Shown: in pieces, positions 54,459-63,103 of the stretch
Numbering within the stretch: the first letter of the stretch is position 1
Layout of the letters: each line of letters starts with the position of its first letter
NCBI GenBank assembly: GCA_905194675.1
Contig: CAJJTG010000004.1
Location: 1-64,000, forward strand
Direction of reading: 5' to 3'
Origin: an uncultured Collinsella sp.
GTDB lineage: Bacteria > Actinomycetota > Coriobacteriia > Coriobacteriales > Coriobacteriaceae
DNA length: 64,000 nt
Notes under the pieces: model-generated
Told to the model about the DNA's origin: nothing
Seen by the model: only the letters and a program-made list of their open reading frames with translations
Databases searched by the model: none
Translations under genes and position numbers: made by a program

Positions 54459-57236
54459 ATGGCACAGGAATTCACTTTTACCGTTAACGGCGTCGAGCAC
54501 ACGACGACCCAAAACAAACCGCTGCTTCGCTACCTGCGCGACGACCTGCACATCCATTCCGCCAAGGACGGCTGCTCCGAGGGTGCTTGCGGCACCTGCA
54601 CCATTCATGTGGACGGTGCAGCCGTCAAGGCGTGCGTGCTGACCACCGCCCTTGCCGCCGGCCGCAACATCGTGACTGTCGAGGGCCTGCCCGAGGACGT
54701 GCGCGAGGCCTTTGTGTACGCCTTTGGCGCCGTGGGCGCCGTGCAGTGCGGTTTTTGCATCCCCGGTATGGTCATGGCAGGCGCGGCGCTCATCGCCGAG
54801 GACCCCGAGCCCGCCGAGGAGCAGATCAAGTACGCCATCCGCGGCAACGTCTGCCGCTGCACCGGCTACAAGAAGATTATTGAGGGCATTTCGCTGGCAG
54901 CTGCGGTGCTCCGCGGCGAAAAGCAAATCGACGAGGACCTGGAGCGCGGTGACGACTACGGCGTGGGCAAGCGCGCCTTCCGTATCGACGTGCGCAAGAA
55001 GGTACTCGGCGAGGGCAAGTATCCCGACGACATCGACGAGCTCGATCAGCCGGGCCTGACCTATGCCAGCGCCGTGCGCTCCAAGTATCCTCGCGCCCGC
55101 GTGCTCTCCATCGATACCTCCAAGGCCGAGGCCCTGCCCGGTGTGGTGGGCATCCTGCGCGCCGAGGACGTGCCGGTCAACCAAGTCGGCCACCTTATCC
55201 AGGACTGGGACGTCATGATCGCGGCGGGCGATATCACCCGCTGCGTGGGCGATGCCATTGTGCTGGTGGTTGCCGAGGACGAGGCGACGCTCGAGAAGGC
55301 CAAGAAGCTCGTAAAGATCGATTACGAGCCGCTGGAGCCCGTGCGCAACATTGTCGAGGCCAGGGCTGCCGACGCCCCGCGTCTGCACGACAGCTTCTTT
55401 GCCTTTGGCAACACGGTGGAGCTCAAGGACAACGTGTGCCAGAGCCGTCACGTAACGCGCGGCGACGCCGCCAAGGCGCTGGCGGAGAGCGCGTTCACCG
55501 TGACGCAGCGCTTTACCACGCCCTTTACCGAGCATGCCTTCTTGGAGCCCGAGTGCGCCGTTGCCTTCCCGTACAAGAACGGCGTCAAGGTGCAGTCGAC
55601 CGACCAGGGCGCCTACGACACGCGCAAAGAGTGTGCCCATATGTTTGGCTGGGACAACGAGCCCGAGCGCGTGGTCGTCGAGACCATGCTCGTGGGTGGT
55701 GGCTTTGGCGGCAAGGAGGACGTGTCCATCCAACATCTGGCCGCGCTCGCCGCATATAAGTTCCAGCGTCCTGTGAAGTGCAAGCTCACGCGCGCTGAGT
55801 CGCTTGCGTTCCATCCCAAGCGTCATGCCATGGACGGCACCTTTACGCTGGGCTGCGACGCCGAGGGCAACTTTACCGGCCTGGACTGCGAGATCAACTT
55901 TGACACCGGCGCCTACGCGTCGCTGTGCGGCCCGGTGCTCGAGCGCGCCTGCACGCATGCCGTTGGCCCCTACAAGTACCAGAACACCGACATTCGCGGT
56001 TTTGGCTACTACACCAACAACCCGCCCGCCGGCGCGTACCGCGGCTTTGGCGTGTGCCAGTCCGAGTTTGCGCTCGAGAGCCTGATCGACTTGCTGGCAG
56101 AGAAGGTCGGCCTGGATCCGTGGGAGATCCGCTACCGTAACGCCATCGAGCCGGGCGAGGTTTTGCCCAACGGCCAGATTGCCGATTGCTCCACGGCGCT
56201 TAAGGAGACACTGCTCGAGGTCAAGGATGCCTACTATGCGCATCCCGGACACGCCGGTATCGCCTGCGCCATGAAGAATGCTGGCGTGGGCGTGGGCCTG
56301 CCCGATGCCGGCCGCTGCAAGATTCGCATCGAGGACGGCGTGGCTGTGGTCTACGCCGCCACGTCCGACATCGGCCAGGGCTGCAACACCGTCTTTTTGC
56401 AGGACGTTGCCGAGGCGTGCGGTCTGCCGCTGAGCTGCATCGCCAACGGCGAGTGCTCTACCGAGAACGCTCCCGACTCCGGCACCACGTCTGGCTCGCG
56501 TCAGACGGTCGTGACCGGCGAGGCCGTGCGCGGTGCCGCCTTCCTGCTGCGCGATGCCATGCTTGGCATCGAGGCTGGCAAATCGGCACCCGACGCTCCC
56601 GTGAGCGCCCATGGTGACGGCGTCAAGATCGAGTACGACGACGGTCGAGCCTATCAGTTGCGCACGCAGGAGCTCGTCGCCGGCCAGGGCATGCATCCTC
56701 AGGATCCCGCGGCCGCCATCAAGGCGCTCGAGGGATGCGAGTTTGGCTACGTGTACCTGGAGCCGACTGACAAGCTGGGCGCCGATGTTCCCAACCCCAA
56801 GAGCCACATCTGCTACGGTTTTGCCACGCATGTGGTCATTCTGGATGATGACGGCCGCGTGAGCGAGGTCTATGCCGCGCACGATTCCGGCAAGGTGGTC
56901 AACCCTATCTCCATCCAGGGTCAGATCGAAGGCGGCGTGCTCATGGGTATGGGCTATGCGCTTACCGAGGACTGGCCGCTCAAGGACTGCGTGCCCCAGG
57001 CCAGGTACGGCACGCTCGGACTGTTCCGTGCGCCCGAGATTCCGGATATCCACGCCATTTACGTGGAGAAGGACGAGCTGCTGCCCGTGGCATACGGCGG
57101 CAAGGGCATCGGCGAGATCGCAACGATCCCCACGGCGCCCGCCGTGCAGAACGCCTACTGCGCGTTTGACGGCAGGCTGCGTCCAAATCTGCCCATGGTG
57201 GATACGCCCTACAGCCGCGTCCGCAACCGCGGGTAG
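54459..57236 (+). CDS. Xanthine dehydrogenase-like molybdenum hydroxylase, 2Fe-2S/Mo fusion without FAD domain
   Basis: 925 aa. N-terminal plant-type ferredoxin CSEGACGTCTIHVDG, then the second 2Fe-2S domain CGFCIPGMVMA and NVCRCTGYKKI, followed directly by the molybdopterin domain: TPFTEHAFLEPE, GGGFGGKEDVS, PPAGAYRGFGVCQSEFALE and the active-site Glu in GGKGIGE. The FAD domain is absent. The combination with YgfK and SsnA matches the family described as selenium-dependent molybdenum hydroxylases. Substrate probably xanthine, hypoxanthine or urate. No selD, yqeB or yqeC is in the window to confirm a selenium cofactor. Confidence 0.9.
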   Translation: MAQEFTFTVNGVEHTTTQNKPLLRYLRDDLHIHSAKDGCSEGACGTCTIHVDGAAVKACVLTTALAAGRNIVTVEGLPEDVREAFVYAFGAVGAVQCGFCIPGMVMAGAALIAEDPEPAEEQIKYAIRGNVCRCTGYKKIIEGISLAAAVLRGEKQIDEDLERGDDYGVGKRAFRIDVRKKVLGEGKYPDDIDELDQPGLTYASAVRSKYPRARVLSIDTSKAEALPGVVGILRAEDVPVNQVGHLIQDWDVMIAAGDITRCVGDAIVLVVAEDEATLEKAKKLVKIDYEPLEPVRNIVEARAADAPRLHDSFFAFGNTVELKDNVCQSRHVTRGDAAKALAESAFTVTQRFTTPFTEHAFLEPECAVAFPYKNGVKVQSTDQGAYDTRKECAHMFGWDNEPERVVVETMLVGGGFGGKEDVSIQHLAALAAYKFQRPVKCKLTRAESLAFHPKRHAMDGTFTLGCDAEGNFTGLDCEINFDTGAYASLCGPVLERACTHAVGPYKYQNTDIRGFGYYTNNPPAGAYRGFGVCQSEFALESLIDLLAEKVGLDPWEIRYRNAIEPGEVLPNGQIADCSTALKETLLEVKDAYYAHPGHAGIACAMKNAGVGVGLPDAGRCKIRIEDGVAVVYAATSDIGQGCNTVFLQDVAEACGLPLSCIANGECSTENAPDSGTTSGSRQTVVTGEAVRGAAFLLRDAMLGIEAGKSAPDAPVSAHGDGVKIEYDDGRAYQLRTQELVAGQGMHPQDPAAAIKALEGCEFGYVYLEPTDKLGADVPNPKSHICYGFATHVVILDDDGRVSEVYAAHDSGKVVNPISIQGQIEGGVLMGMGYALTEDWPLKDCVPQARYGTLGLFRAPEIPDIHAIYVEKDELLPVAYGGKGIGEIATIPTAPAVQNAYCAFDGRLRPNLPMVDTPYSRVRNRG

Positions 57237-57305
57237 GGTAGGGCGCGGACAGTCATTGCTGACGAGCTGTTCGCGCTCAACATCAACTGCATATGCTGCA
57301 CCTTT

Positions 57306-57337
57306 GGCCCCAGCTCCATCGCGAGCCGGGGCCTTTT
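57306..57337 (+). terminator. Terminator of the purine operon
   Basis: GGCCCCAGCTC / GAGCCGGGGCC with one mismatch, loop CATCGC, followed by TTTT. The same GCGAGCCGGGGC sequence recurs at 61048 next to the third repeat array. Confidence 0.82.
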
Positions 57338-57346
57338 GCTTAGAGC

Positions 57347-57613
57347 GGAAACTGCGTCCCAGATTTCGGCTCCAGAATGGGATGCGCTTTCCGGTTGGAG
57401 CTTCAAACGGAAAGTGCATCCCGGAATCCGCGCCTGGAATGGGACACACTTTCCGGTTGTCGTTCACTTGGAAACTGCATCCCAGTTTGAGCGTTCATTC
57501 TGGGACACGCTTTCCGTTAGGCCTACCATCCGGAAAGTGCATCCCGTTTTGAGCGTCCAGACTGGGACGCGCTTTCCGCCAGCGTGGCTGCTGGGAAAGC
57601 ATGTCCCAGATTG
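57347..57613. repeat. 46-nt palindromic repeat array 1
   Basis: Four complete 46-nt units start at 57347, 57409, 57470 and 57532, with a partial fifth at 57594; the period is 61-62 nt. Each starts GGAAA and ends TTTCC, with an inner pair (G/A)TCCC ... GGGA(T/C). Spacers of 15-16 nt are all different. The array runs from the purine terminator to the 3' end of the convergent hypothetical gene. Confidence 0.9.
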
Positions 57614-57650
57614 GCAAGATGCGACGCGGCGAGTCGCCGTTCAGCGGCCC

Positions 57651-58649
57651 CTACAGCTCCACCTCGTTGAGCCATGCCGGCAGAGCGGTCTGCCGGATGC
57701 CTGCCGTCTGCAGCTTTTTCGCGAGCAGACCCGCCGAGCGGACTTCGCTCATGGTAAAGCGCAGCAGAGGGTGACCGTAGAGCGATAGGTGCGCCTCGCG
57801 CTGTCGTTCGGCGACGAGCGCCTCGGCGGTGGTGCGTCCGGCCAGCATGGTGTGGTCGGTATATTTGATGAGCCCGTCGAGCTCGCCCAGCGTGAGTTCC
57901 CGCGCCTGGCGCTCCCAGGCAAAGTCCGTTCGTATGGGCTTGGCCGAATCGAAGGGGTCCGTCAACTCGTATTGAAGCCAGTCGGGCGCAAAGCCCGTCT
58001 CGATCATGACGGCTCGGGCGACCGATTCCCCGCCGCTCTCGGCGCGGGCGTCGGCATATCGAAGTGTCGTGAGGGCGGTGCGAATCGTGCGACCATTGCG
58101 GGCGGTCGCTCGTTGCTCGACGGCCTCCATCAGCTGTTCCCGCGCAAGGCCGAGCTTTAAGATCGTCGAATCGGCAATAGGCATGCCATCGGCAAAACCG
58201 GTCTGCAGCAGGCAATCCGTTACCGTTTTGATGGGCGGCGTTACCGATATGCCGGCTCTGCGTATTGCTCCGGCCGGCTCAATCTGGTGCCGCTGAATAT
58301 GTGCGCCCGGACGAGCCGACGGCTTTGTCGAGCTGCAAACATGCACGACGTTCAGGTATCGCCACGAGACCTCGAGCCCAAGCAGACAGGCGGCCGAAAA
58401 CGAGCAGAACGTCCAATCGGGGTGGATGATCGCAAGGGTGCGGATAATCTCGCAATGACGTTGCGCTCGGTTGAGTTCATCCCAGCGCGTTTTTCGCGCA
58501 AACAACCCCGGCTTGGGCGAGACAACCGTGCCGCCGGTGCGCCGAAGGAGCGCTTTTCGGATCGCCGTGCTCGGGGGAATCAGACAGCGCCCCTCTTGTT
58601 CGGCTTGAGTGAGCAGTTGGTCGATGAGTTGGTCATTGCAATGGGTCAT
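57651..58649 (-). CDS. AbiEi-like N-terminal / PD-(D/E)xK-like C-terminal protein
   Basis: 332 aa. Residues 1-170 resemble proteins with an AbiEi-type antitoxin or winged-helix start: CLIPPSTAIRKALLRR, FSAACLLGLEV, then PPIKTVTDCLL. Residues 200-300 fit a Vsr/DUF559-type nuclease pattern: GGESVARAVM, PIRTDFAWERQ, TLGELDGLIKYTD, providing Asp, Glu and Lys in order. Typical of a widespread actinobacterial family of unknown function, often counted with toxin-antitoxin or defence genes. RBS AAAAGGAGG before ATG 58649. It lies between repeat arrays 1 and 2. Confidence 0.65.
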   Translation of the reverse strand: MTHCNDQLIDQLLTQAEQEGRCLIPPSTAIRKALLRRTGGTVVSPKPGLFARKTRWDELNRAQRHCEIIRTLAIIHPDWTFCSFSAACLLGLEVSWRYLNVVHVCSSTKPSARPGAHIQRHQIEPAGAIRRAGISVTPPIKTVTDCLLQTGFADGMPIADSTILKLGLAREQLMEAVEQRATARNGRTIRTALTTLRYADARAESGGESVARAVMIETGFAPDWLQYELTDPFDSAKPIRTDFAWERQARELTLGELDGLIKYTDHTMLAGRTTAEALVAERQREAHLSLYGHPLLRFTMSEVRSAGLLAKKLQTAGIRQTALPAWLNEVEL

Positions 58650-58943
58650 GAGCTACCGCCTCCTTTTGGGTAGCAAAAACGTATCAGCTGGAACTTGCCG
58701 CTCAGCTGACCAAAAGCTGACCAAAATCTAACCATGCAGGTAGATGGCCTGTTTTCGGCGACATTTTTACATTCGAATCGGTGGGCGGTAATCGGCGACC
58801 GTGAACGGTAGCTAGATATGAAACCTTGGTAAGTTTAGGGACGTGTACTTTTTTGAAAAAGAGCATTCTATCTGCTGTTTTGTGTTTCTGGATCGCATAT
58901 TTGAAGGCATGTGATAAGGGCTGCGGATCGTCGTCTGTGTCGG

Positions 58944-59174
58944 CGGAAACCGTGACCCGGAATTGACGTTCGGAATGGACGCGCTTTCCGGAACGCCCCT
59001 CAACCGGAAACTGCGTCCCAGACTTCGGTCCCAGAGTGGGATGTATTTTCCGGTAGAAGTTTCAGCGGAAACCGCATCCCAGAATTCAGGCTCAGAACGG
59101 GACGCGCTTTCCGGATGGCATGTTTGGCGGAAGCTACGGCCCAGTTTTTTGCACCAGAACGGGATGCGTTTTCC
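58944..59174. repeat. 46-nt palindromic repeat array 2
   Basis: Four complete units at 58944-58989, 59006-59051, 59067-59112 and 59129-59174 with 15-16 nt spacers. Same GGAAA ... TTTCC ends as arrays 1 and 3. The first unit is the most diverged (GACCC / TGGAC inner pair). Preceding 58650-58943 contains nothing recognisable. Confidence 0.9.
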
Positions 59175-59228
59175 GGGACGGTCCGCGTGCGGTGGTGTAA
59201 CGTCCCTTTTGCGTGGCCGCTTGTCGAA

Positions 59229-59284
59229 TTACGTTATAGCTAGCTATATTATAGGAAGGTATAATATAGCTAGCTATAACGTAA
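59229..59284. promoter_or_regulatory. Perfect 25-bp inverted repeat at the ATPase promoter
   Basis: TTACGTTATAGCTAGCTATA continuing to 59253 is the exact reverse complement of 59260-59284, with spacer GGAAGG. Each arm contains the smaller palindrome TATAGCTAGCTATA, so the site is nested. It is very AT-rich in a GC-rich genome, contains TATAAT (59260-59265) and ends 15 nt before the start codon. Likely a promoter with a multimeric operator. Confidence 0.85.
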
Positions 59285-59299
59285 AGGAAGGATGGCCCT

Positions 59300-60691
59300 A
59301 TGTTTATCGGAAGAACAGTGGAAATGTCCGAGCTCAATCGACTGTATGGCACGGGCTCCTTTGAAATGCCTGTGATTTACGGCCGCCGTCGTGTGGGTAA
59401 AACGCGCCTTATCACAGAGTTCATCCAAGGCAAGAAGGCTATTTACTTTCAAGCTCGTCGTACCAATGCGGAGGCAAACCTGCACGGCTTTAGCCAGGCG
59501 ATACTTGCAGGCTCGGTTGGTGCTGCAGGCGTGTCGTTTCGTAGTTTTGACGAAGCGTTCGATGCATTGGCCACCATGGCTCGAGCGGAACGTTTGATTG
59601 TCGTGATTGACGAGTATCCCTATCTCGCCCAATCGAATCCCGAGATCAGCTCGTTGCTGCAAGACAAGATTGATCACCTGTACAAAGAGACCAGGCTCAT
59701 GCTGATTCTATGCGGCTCGTCTCTTTCGTTTATGGAGGAACAGGTATTGGGCTACGAGAGCCCACTATACGGTAGGCGTACGGCCCAGTTTAAGATCATG
59801 CCGCTCGATTTTACGACGACCCTCGGCCTGTGGCAGAGCATGGGTCGCGAAGACGCTGCGGTTTGCTATGGCATGACGGGCGGCATTCCTGCATATATCG
59901 AGAAAGTCGATCCTACCGTATCGCTCAAGGACAACATCAAGCGTCTTTTTCTTACCCCTACGGGTTATCTCTTTGAAGAGCCGAGTAACCTGCTATTGCA
60001 AGAGTGCCGCAATCCCGAGCAATATGATGCGATCGTGCAAGCAATTGCTCAGGGGCGCTCGAAGATCTCGGAGATTGCGAGCTCTACGGGAATCCCTGCG
60101 AGCAACGTAAAGAGCTATGTGGATAAGCTGGCGTCGCTTGGGATTGTCGAGCGCGAGCTGCCCCTAAACGAGACGAGCAATAAGCGGGCTGTGTATCTGC
60201 TGAGCGACCAGATGTTTAGGTTCTGGTACAAGTTTGTGCCGCAGAACATTGGGCTGATTCAAAACGATATGGCCGAGATGGCGTATAAGCGCATTGAGCC
60301 GCACGTATCGGATTACATGGGTACGGTCTTTGAGCTTATATGCAGACAATACGTGTACGAACTCGCGCGCGCGGGCCAGCTCGATGTGGTTCCGGCGAGC
60401 GTCGGGCGCTGGTGGGGGACGGACAATCGCACGCATACGCAGGAAGAAATCGACTTGATTGTTGACGATGGCGAGGGCGCTGCGCTGTTTGCGGAGTGCA
60501 AATGGCGCAATGAGCCGGCGGGCGAAGACGTGCTGCAAAAGCTCGTGCACCGAAGCGAGCTCTTTAGACGGCAACGAAAAAGCTACGTGATCTTCTCGAA
60601 GCGTGGCTTTACGCAAGGATGCCAGGAAGCTGCGAAGAGCAGGGGAGATACCAAGCTGATTTCGTTTGCCGAGATGTGCGAGCGGAGATAA
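59300..60691 (+). CDS. ATPase of the archaeal DEXX-box / DUF234 family
   Basis: 463 aa. Walker A YGRRRVGKTRLI near residue 28, Walker B LIVVIDEYPYL near 100, sensor-like ILCGSSLSFMEEQVLG, a winged helix at about 250-290 (ISEIASSTGIPASNVKSYVDKL), and a C-terminal DUF234-type nuclease-like segment with EEIDLIVDDG and FAECKWRNEP (Asp ... Glu-x-Lys). The family is common in accessory regions and its role is unsettled; defence or toxin-like functions have been suggested. RBS AAAGGAAGG. Codon use is more AT-rich than neighbours, which suggests transfer. Confidence 0.88.
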   Translation: MFIGRTVEMSELNRLYGTGSFEMPVIYGRRRVGKTRLITEFIQGKKAIYFQARRTNAEANLHGFSQAILAGSVGAAGVSFRSFDEAFDALATMARAERLIVVIDEYPYLAQSNPEISSLLQDKIDHLYKETRLMLILCGSSLSFMEEQVLGYESPLYGRRTAQFKIMPLDFTTTLGLWQSMGREDAAVCYGMTGGIPAYIEKVDPTVSLKDNIKRLFLTPTGYLFEEPSNLLLQECRNPEQYDAIVQAIAQGRSKISEIASSTGIPASNVKSYVDKLASLGIVERELPLNETSNKRAVYLLSDQMFRFWYKFVPQNIGLIQNDMAEMAYKRIEPHVSDYMGTVFELICRQYVYELARAGQLDVVPASVGRWWGTDNRTHTQEEIDLIVDDGEGAALFAECKWRNEPAGEDVLQKLVHRSELFRRQRKSYVIFSKRGFTQGCQEAAKSRGDTKLISFAEMCERR

Positions 60692-60699
60692 CTAAGCGC

Positions 60700-61005
60700 G
60701 CTCTGATGTGATGCTCGGAATGGGTCTCGCTTTCCGGATCGCCCTTCAAGCGGAAGCTGCGTCCCGGAATCGAGCCTCAGAATGGGATGCGCTTTCCGGA
60801 TCGCCCTTCAAGCGGAAACCGCATCCCAGATTTCGGCTCCAAACCGGGACGCGCTTTCCCGGCGGCGTCTCTGGCGGAAATTGCACCCCGGAATGAGCGC
60901 TCAGAGTGGGACACGCTTTCCTAACGAGGCCGCATGCGGAAACTACGTCCCGGATTCGACGCTCAGGACGGGATGCCGTTTCCGATAGAGGCATGGGGTG
61001 GAAAG
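60700..61005. repeat. 46-nt palindromic repeat array 3
   Basis: A half unit ends at 60735, followed by complete units at 60752-60797, 60814-60859, 60876-60921 and 60938-60983 and a partial one from 61000. Period 62 nt. The spacers after the half unit and after unit 1 are identical (GGATCGCCCTTCAAGC); the others differ. Confidence 0.9.
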
Positions 61006-61006
61006 C

Positions 61007-61060
61007 CTCCCATTTCTAATGTTCAAGAAATGGGAGGCAACTCATCGCGAGCCGGGGCTT
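61007..61060 (+). terminator. Hairpin and terminator-like sequence after array 3
   Basis: CCTCCCATTTCT / AGAAATGGGAGG forms a perfect 12-bp stem, then GCGAGCCGGGGCTTTTTG resembles the end of the purine-operon terminator at 57321-57337. The shared end suggests the two arrays arose by duplication of a block including part of the terminator. Confidence 0.6.
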
Positions 61061-61155
61061 TTTGTTTGGAGCGGAGGCAGCATCCCGGAATTCGGGCAAT
61101 CCGGTGGCCAGGGGTTGAGCGAGCGTCGCGCTAAGGATGTCAAGCGTAAAACCTT

Positions 61156-61224
61156 CAATGAAAATAGCGTAAAAACTACATTGAAAATAGCGTAAAAACA
61201 GCATTGAGAATGGCGTAATTTCGC
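61156..61224 (+). repeat. Three tandem 23-nt repeats
   Basis: Units at 61156, 61179 and 61202 follow the pattern CATTGAAAATAGCGTAAAAAC; the third is diverged at its end. They are AT-rich and sit directly at the 5' edge of the truncated DUF4143 gene. Confidence 0.8.
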
Positions 61225-61259
61225 ATATCGCATGATCGCCCGAGCTTGCACACGGCCTT

Positions 61260-61886
61260 TTGCGAGCTCTTGCCATGAACGAGAGCCAGGCTGTCACGTA
61301 CAAGACGCTCATAAAGGACGCCTCGTACGGTGAGGCAGGCCCCGACGAGAGGACCATCGCTGCGCACCTGGATCTCTTCAACAGGCTCAAGCTGACCGAG
61401 GACCTGTGCGGATGGGAGCCGCCCATGCGCTCGAAGGCCCGCGTTCGCGTGCGCCCCAAGCGCTACTTCTGTGACCCGTCACTTGCGGCGGCGTTGCTGG
61501 GGGCTACCCCTGAGTGGCTGCTTGGCGATATGCAAACGTTGGGGATGCTCTTTGAGAACCTCGTTCTGCGCGACGTGCGCGTGTTCCTTTCCACCTACGG
61601 CGGTGTCGACAACAGTGTCCATTATTTCCGAGATGAGAAGGGCCTTGAGGTCGATCTGATCGTTGAGCACGACGGGCGCTGGGGAGCCATCGAGGTCAAG
61701 CTGAGTGATGCGAAAGCAGACGATGGAGCGAGAAATCTCAAGGCGCTGGAGAGGAAAGTGCTCTCCAATCCTGCCGCCCAGAATGCCGCGCCGGCGTTTT
61801 TGGCGGTCGTGGTTGGAAAGGGGAGCATTGCCTACACACGCGACGACGGCGTGGCGGTGATCCCCATGGCGGCACTTGGGGCGTAG
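61260..61886 (+). pseudogene. C-terminal (DUF4143) part of an AAA-14 family ATPase
   Basis: 208 codons: RALAMNESQAVTYKTL, DERTIAAHLDLFNRLKL, the signature RVRVRPKRYFCDPSLAAALLG, GMLFENLVLRDVRVF and GRWGAIEVKLS. Complete family members have a 200-residue ATPase domain with Walker motifs before this point, which is absent. The first codon is TTG 61260 or ATG 61275, with no good RBS. Most likely a 5'-deleted gene, although a stand-alone DUF4143 domain cannot be excluded. Confidence 0.75.
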
Positions 61887-61912
61887 TGGTTTTGCGGGCG
61901 TGCCGTGCTTCC

Positions 61913-62171
61913 TTTACCGAAAATCCATTTGGTAAACCAGATGCTCGCGGGTAAAATAAGGTCGACGGCAGCCCAAGTAGAGTGGAGTTGGGCAGCGCCG
62001 TTGCTTGGTCAAGAGGTCAGTGCCTTAATGGCAGCGACTTGTTATGCTTCGAATGCTGCTTGAGTGCCTCGGAAAGTTCGATAAGCGCCGTGAAGAGCAA
62101 GACCAAAGCGACCAAGAGCTCTACGAGCTCTGATGGGCCCGGGATGGCCTCTGATTCAAGTCACCGGGCCT
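61913..62171. other. Repeated intergenic element, long copy, with hidden hydrophobic frame
   Basis: The block runs from TTACCGAAAATCCATTTG (about 61914-61931) to CCGGGATGGCCTCTGATTCA and GTCACCGGGC (62141-62169). Both ends recur at 63104-63121 and 63161-63192 with a shorter middle. On the minus strand 62160-62017 is open for 47 codons and includes ELVELLVALVLLFTALIELS, a plausible membrane span with a basic tail. That frame has no canonical start codon at its beginning. It resembles a type I toxin or other small membrane peptide only in character. Confidence 0.5.
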
Positions 62172-62344
62172 AAATCTTCTTCATGCATTTGAATAGAGCG
62201 GGCGACTCTCTTGGGGTCGTTTGCATGGCGTGTGCTTGGCGCATGGTATTGCGCCCCGCTTTCATGTCCGCGCGGGCGTCTATCCTTACGGCAATGTAGC
62301 CGCTTATGTAACCAAGCGGCAGGCAACGGAGAAAGGCCCTAACC

Positions 62345-63079
62345 GTGTCAGCTGAAAAGACGCCGGGTATCTCGGCTATCGATACGACGAACTTTGCGCG
62401 TCAGATCGTACTGGACTTTGAGTTTGCGCCGGTGCCAAAGCAGCGCCAGCGCCGTGGACTGCGCAACGAGATTATCGAGGTCGGCGCCGTCAAGCTCGAT
62501 TACCACGGCAACGTTATGGGCGAGTTCTCGCAGTTTGTGCAGACGGAATTTACCGAAGGCGTTGCGTTTCCCGTCCGCGAGCTTACGGGGATATCGGCTG
62601 TGGACACCGCGATGGCCGATCCGCTCAATGTGGTGATCAAAAGGCTCGGCGATTGGATCGGTCGCTACTCCGCCCAGGTGGTCTGTTGGAGCGGAGCGGA
62701 TCGTCGACAGCTTTTGACCGAGTGCCAGGCAAAGCGCATCGACCTTTCCGCATTTCCTACGGACTGGGCCAACCTGCAGGCGTTTTACACCTCGATTATG
62801 GACGTGGGCAGCCACGGGTGCGTCTCGTTGAGTGACGCGGCAACGTGGTTTGGCATCGAGTTTGACGAGTCGATGGGCCACGCCCACAGTGCCCTGGCCG
62901 ACGCGCGCGCGACCGCCAAGTTGCTCAAGCAGATGATGGACGGGGACTACTGCGTGAGTCCGCGCGCCCAGGAAGTTCGCCAACGGTGGGGGATGGGCGA
63001 GCGAGCCCAGACGCGCCTTTCCAAGAAGTGCCCCGAACTGGGCGACCTGCTGCTGAAGCTGAAGGCGGAGGGGAGGTAG
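62345..63079 (+). CDS. 3'-5' exonuclease, DEDDh family
   Basis: 244 aa from GTG 62345, with GGAGAAAGG upstream. Exo I IVLDFEFAP supplies Asp and Glu; the middle part holds VVCWSGADRRQLL; Exo III HSALADARATAKLL supplies His and Asp. The layout resembles the stand-alone exonucleases related to DnaQ and KapD/ERI-1. RNA or DNA trimming; target unknown. It lies between the two copies of the repeated intergenic element. Confidence 0.85.
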   Translation: MSAEKTPGISAIDTTNFARQIVLDFEFAPVPKQRQRRGLRNEIIEVGAVKLDYHGNVMGEFSQFVQTEFTEGVAFPVRELTGISAVDTAMADPLNVVIKRLGDWIGRYSAQVVCWSGADRRQLLTECQAKRIDLSAFPTDWANLQAFYTSIMDVGSHGCVSLSDAATWFGIEFDESMGHAHSALADARATAKLLKQMMDGDYCVSPRAQEVRQRWGMGERAQTRLSKKCPELGDLLLKLKAEGR

Positions 63080-63103
63080 GGGGACGTCATTTGGATGGCT
63101 TCG

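Noticed and set aside
53931..57467. 1178-codon minus-strand open frame opposite the molybdenum hydroxylase
   Set aside because: Antisense shadow of a GC-rich gene. The plus-strand protein has all expected catalytic motifs and the minus frame has none.
57336..57788. Plus-strand protein encoded across the 46-nt repeats
   Set aside because: Open frames through the repeats result from the repeat sequence lacking stops. There is no RBS, similar frames occur in all three arrays, and the 3' part overlaps a supported minus-strand gene.
57347..61005. CRISPR arrays
   Set aside because: Repeats are 46-nt degenerate palindromes, spacers are only 15-16 nt, array 3 has a duplicate spacer and no cas genes are nearby.
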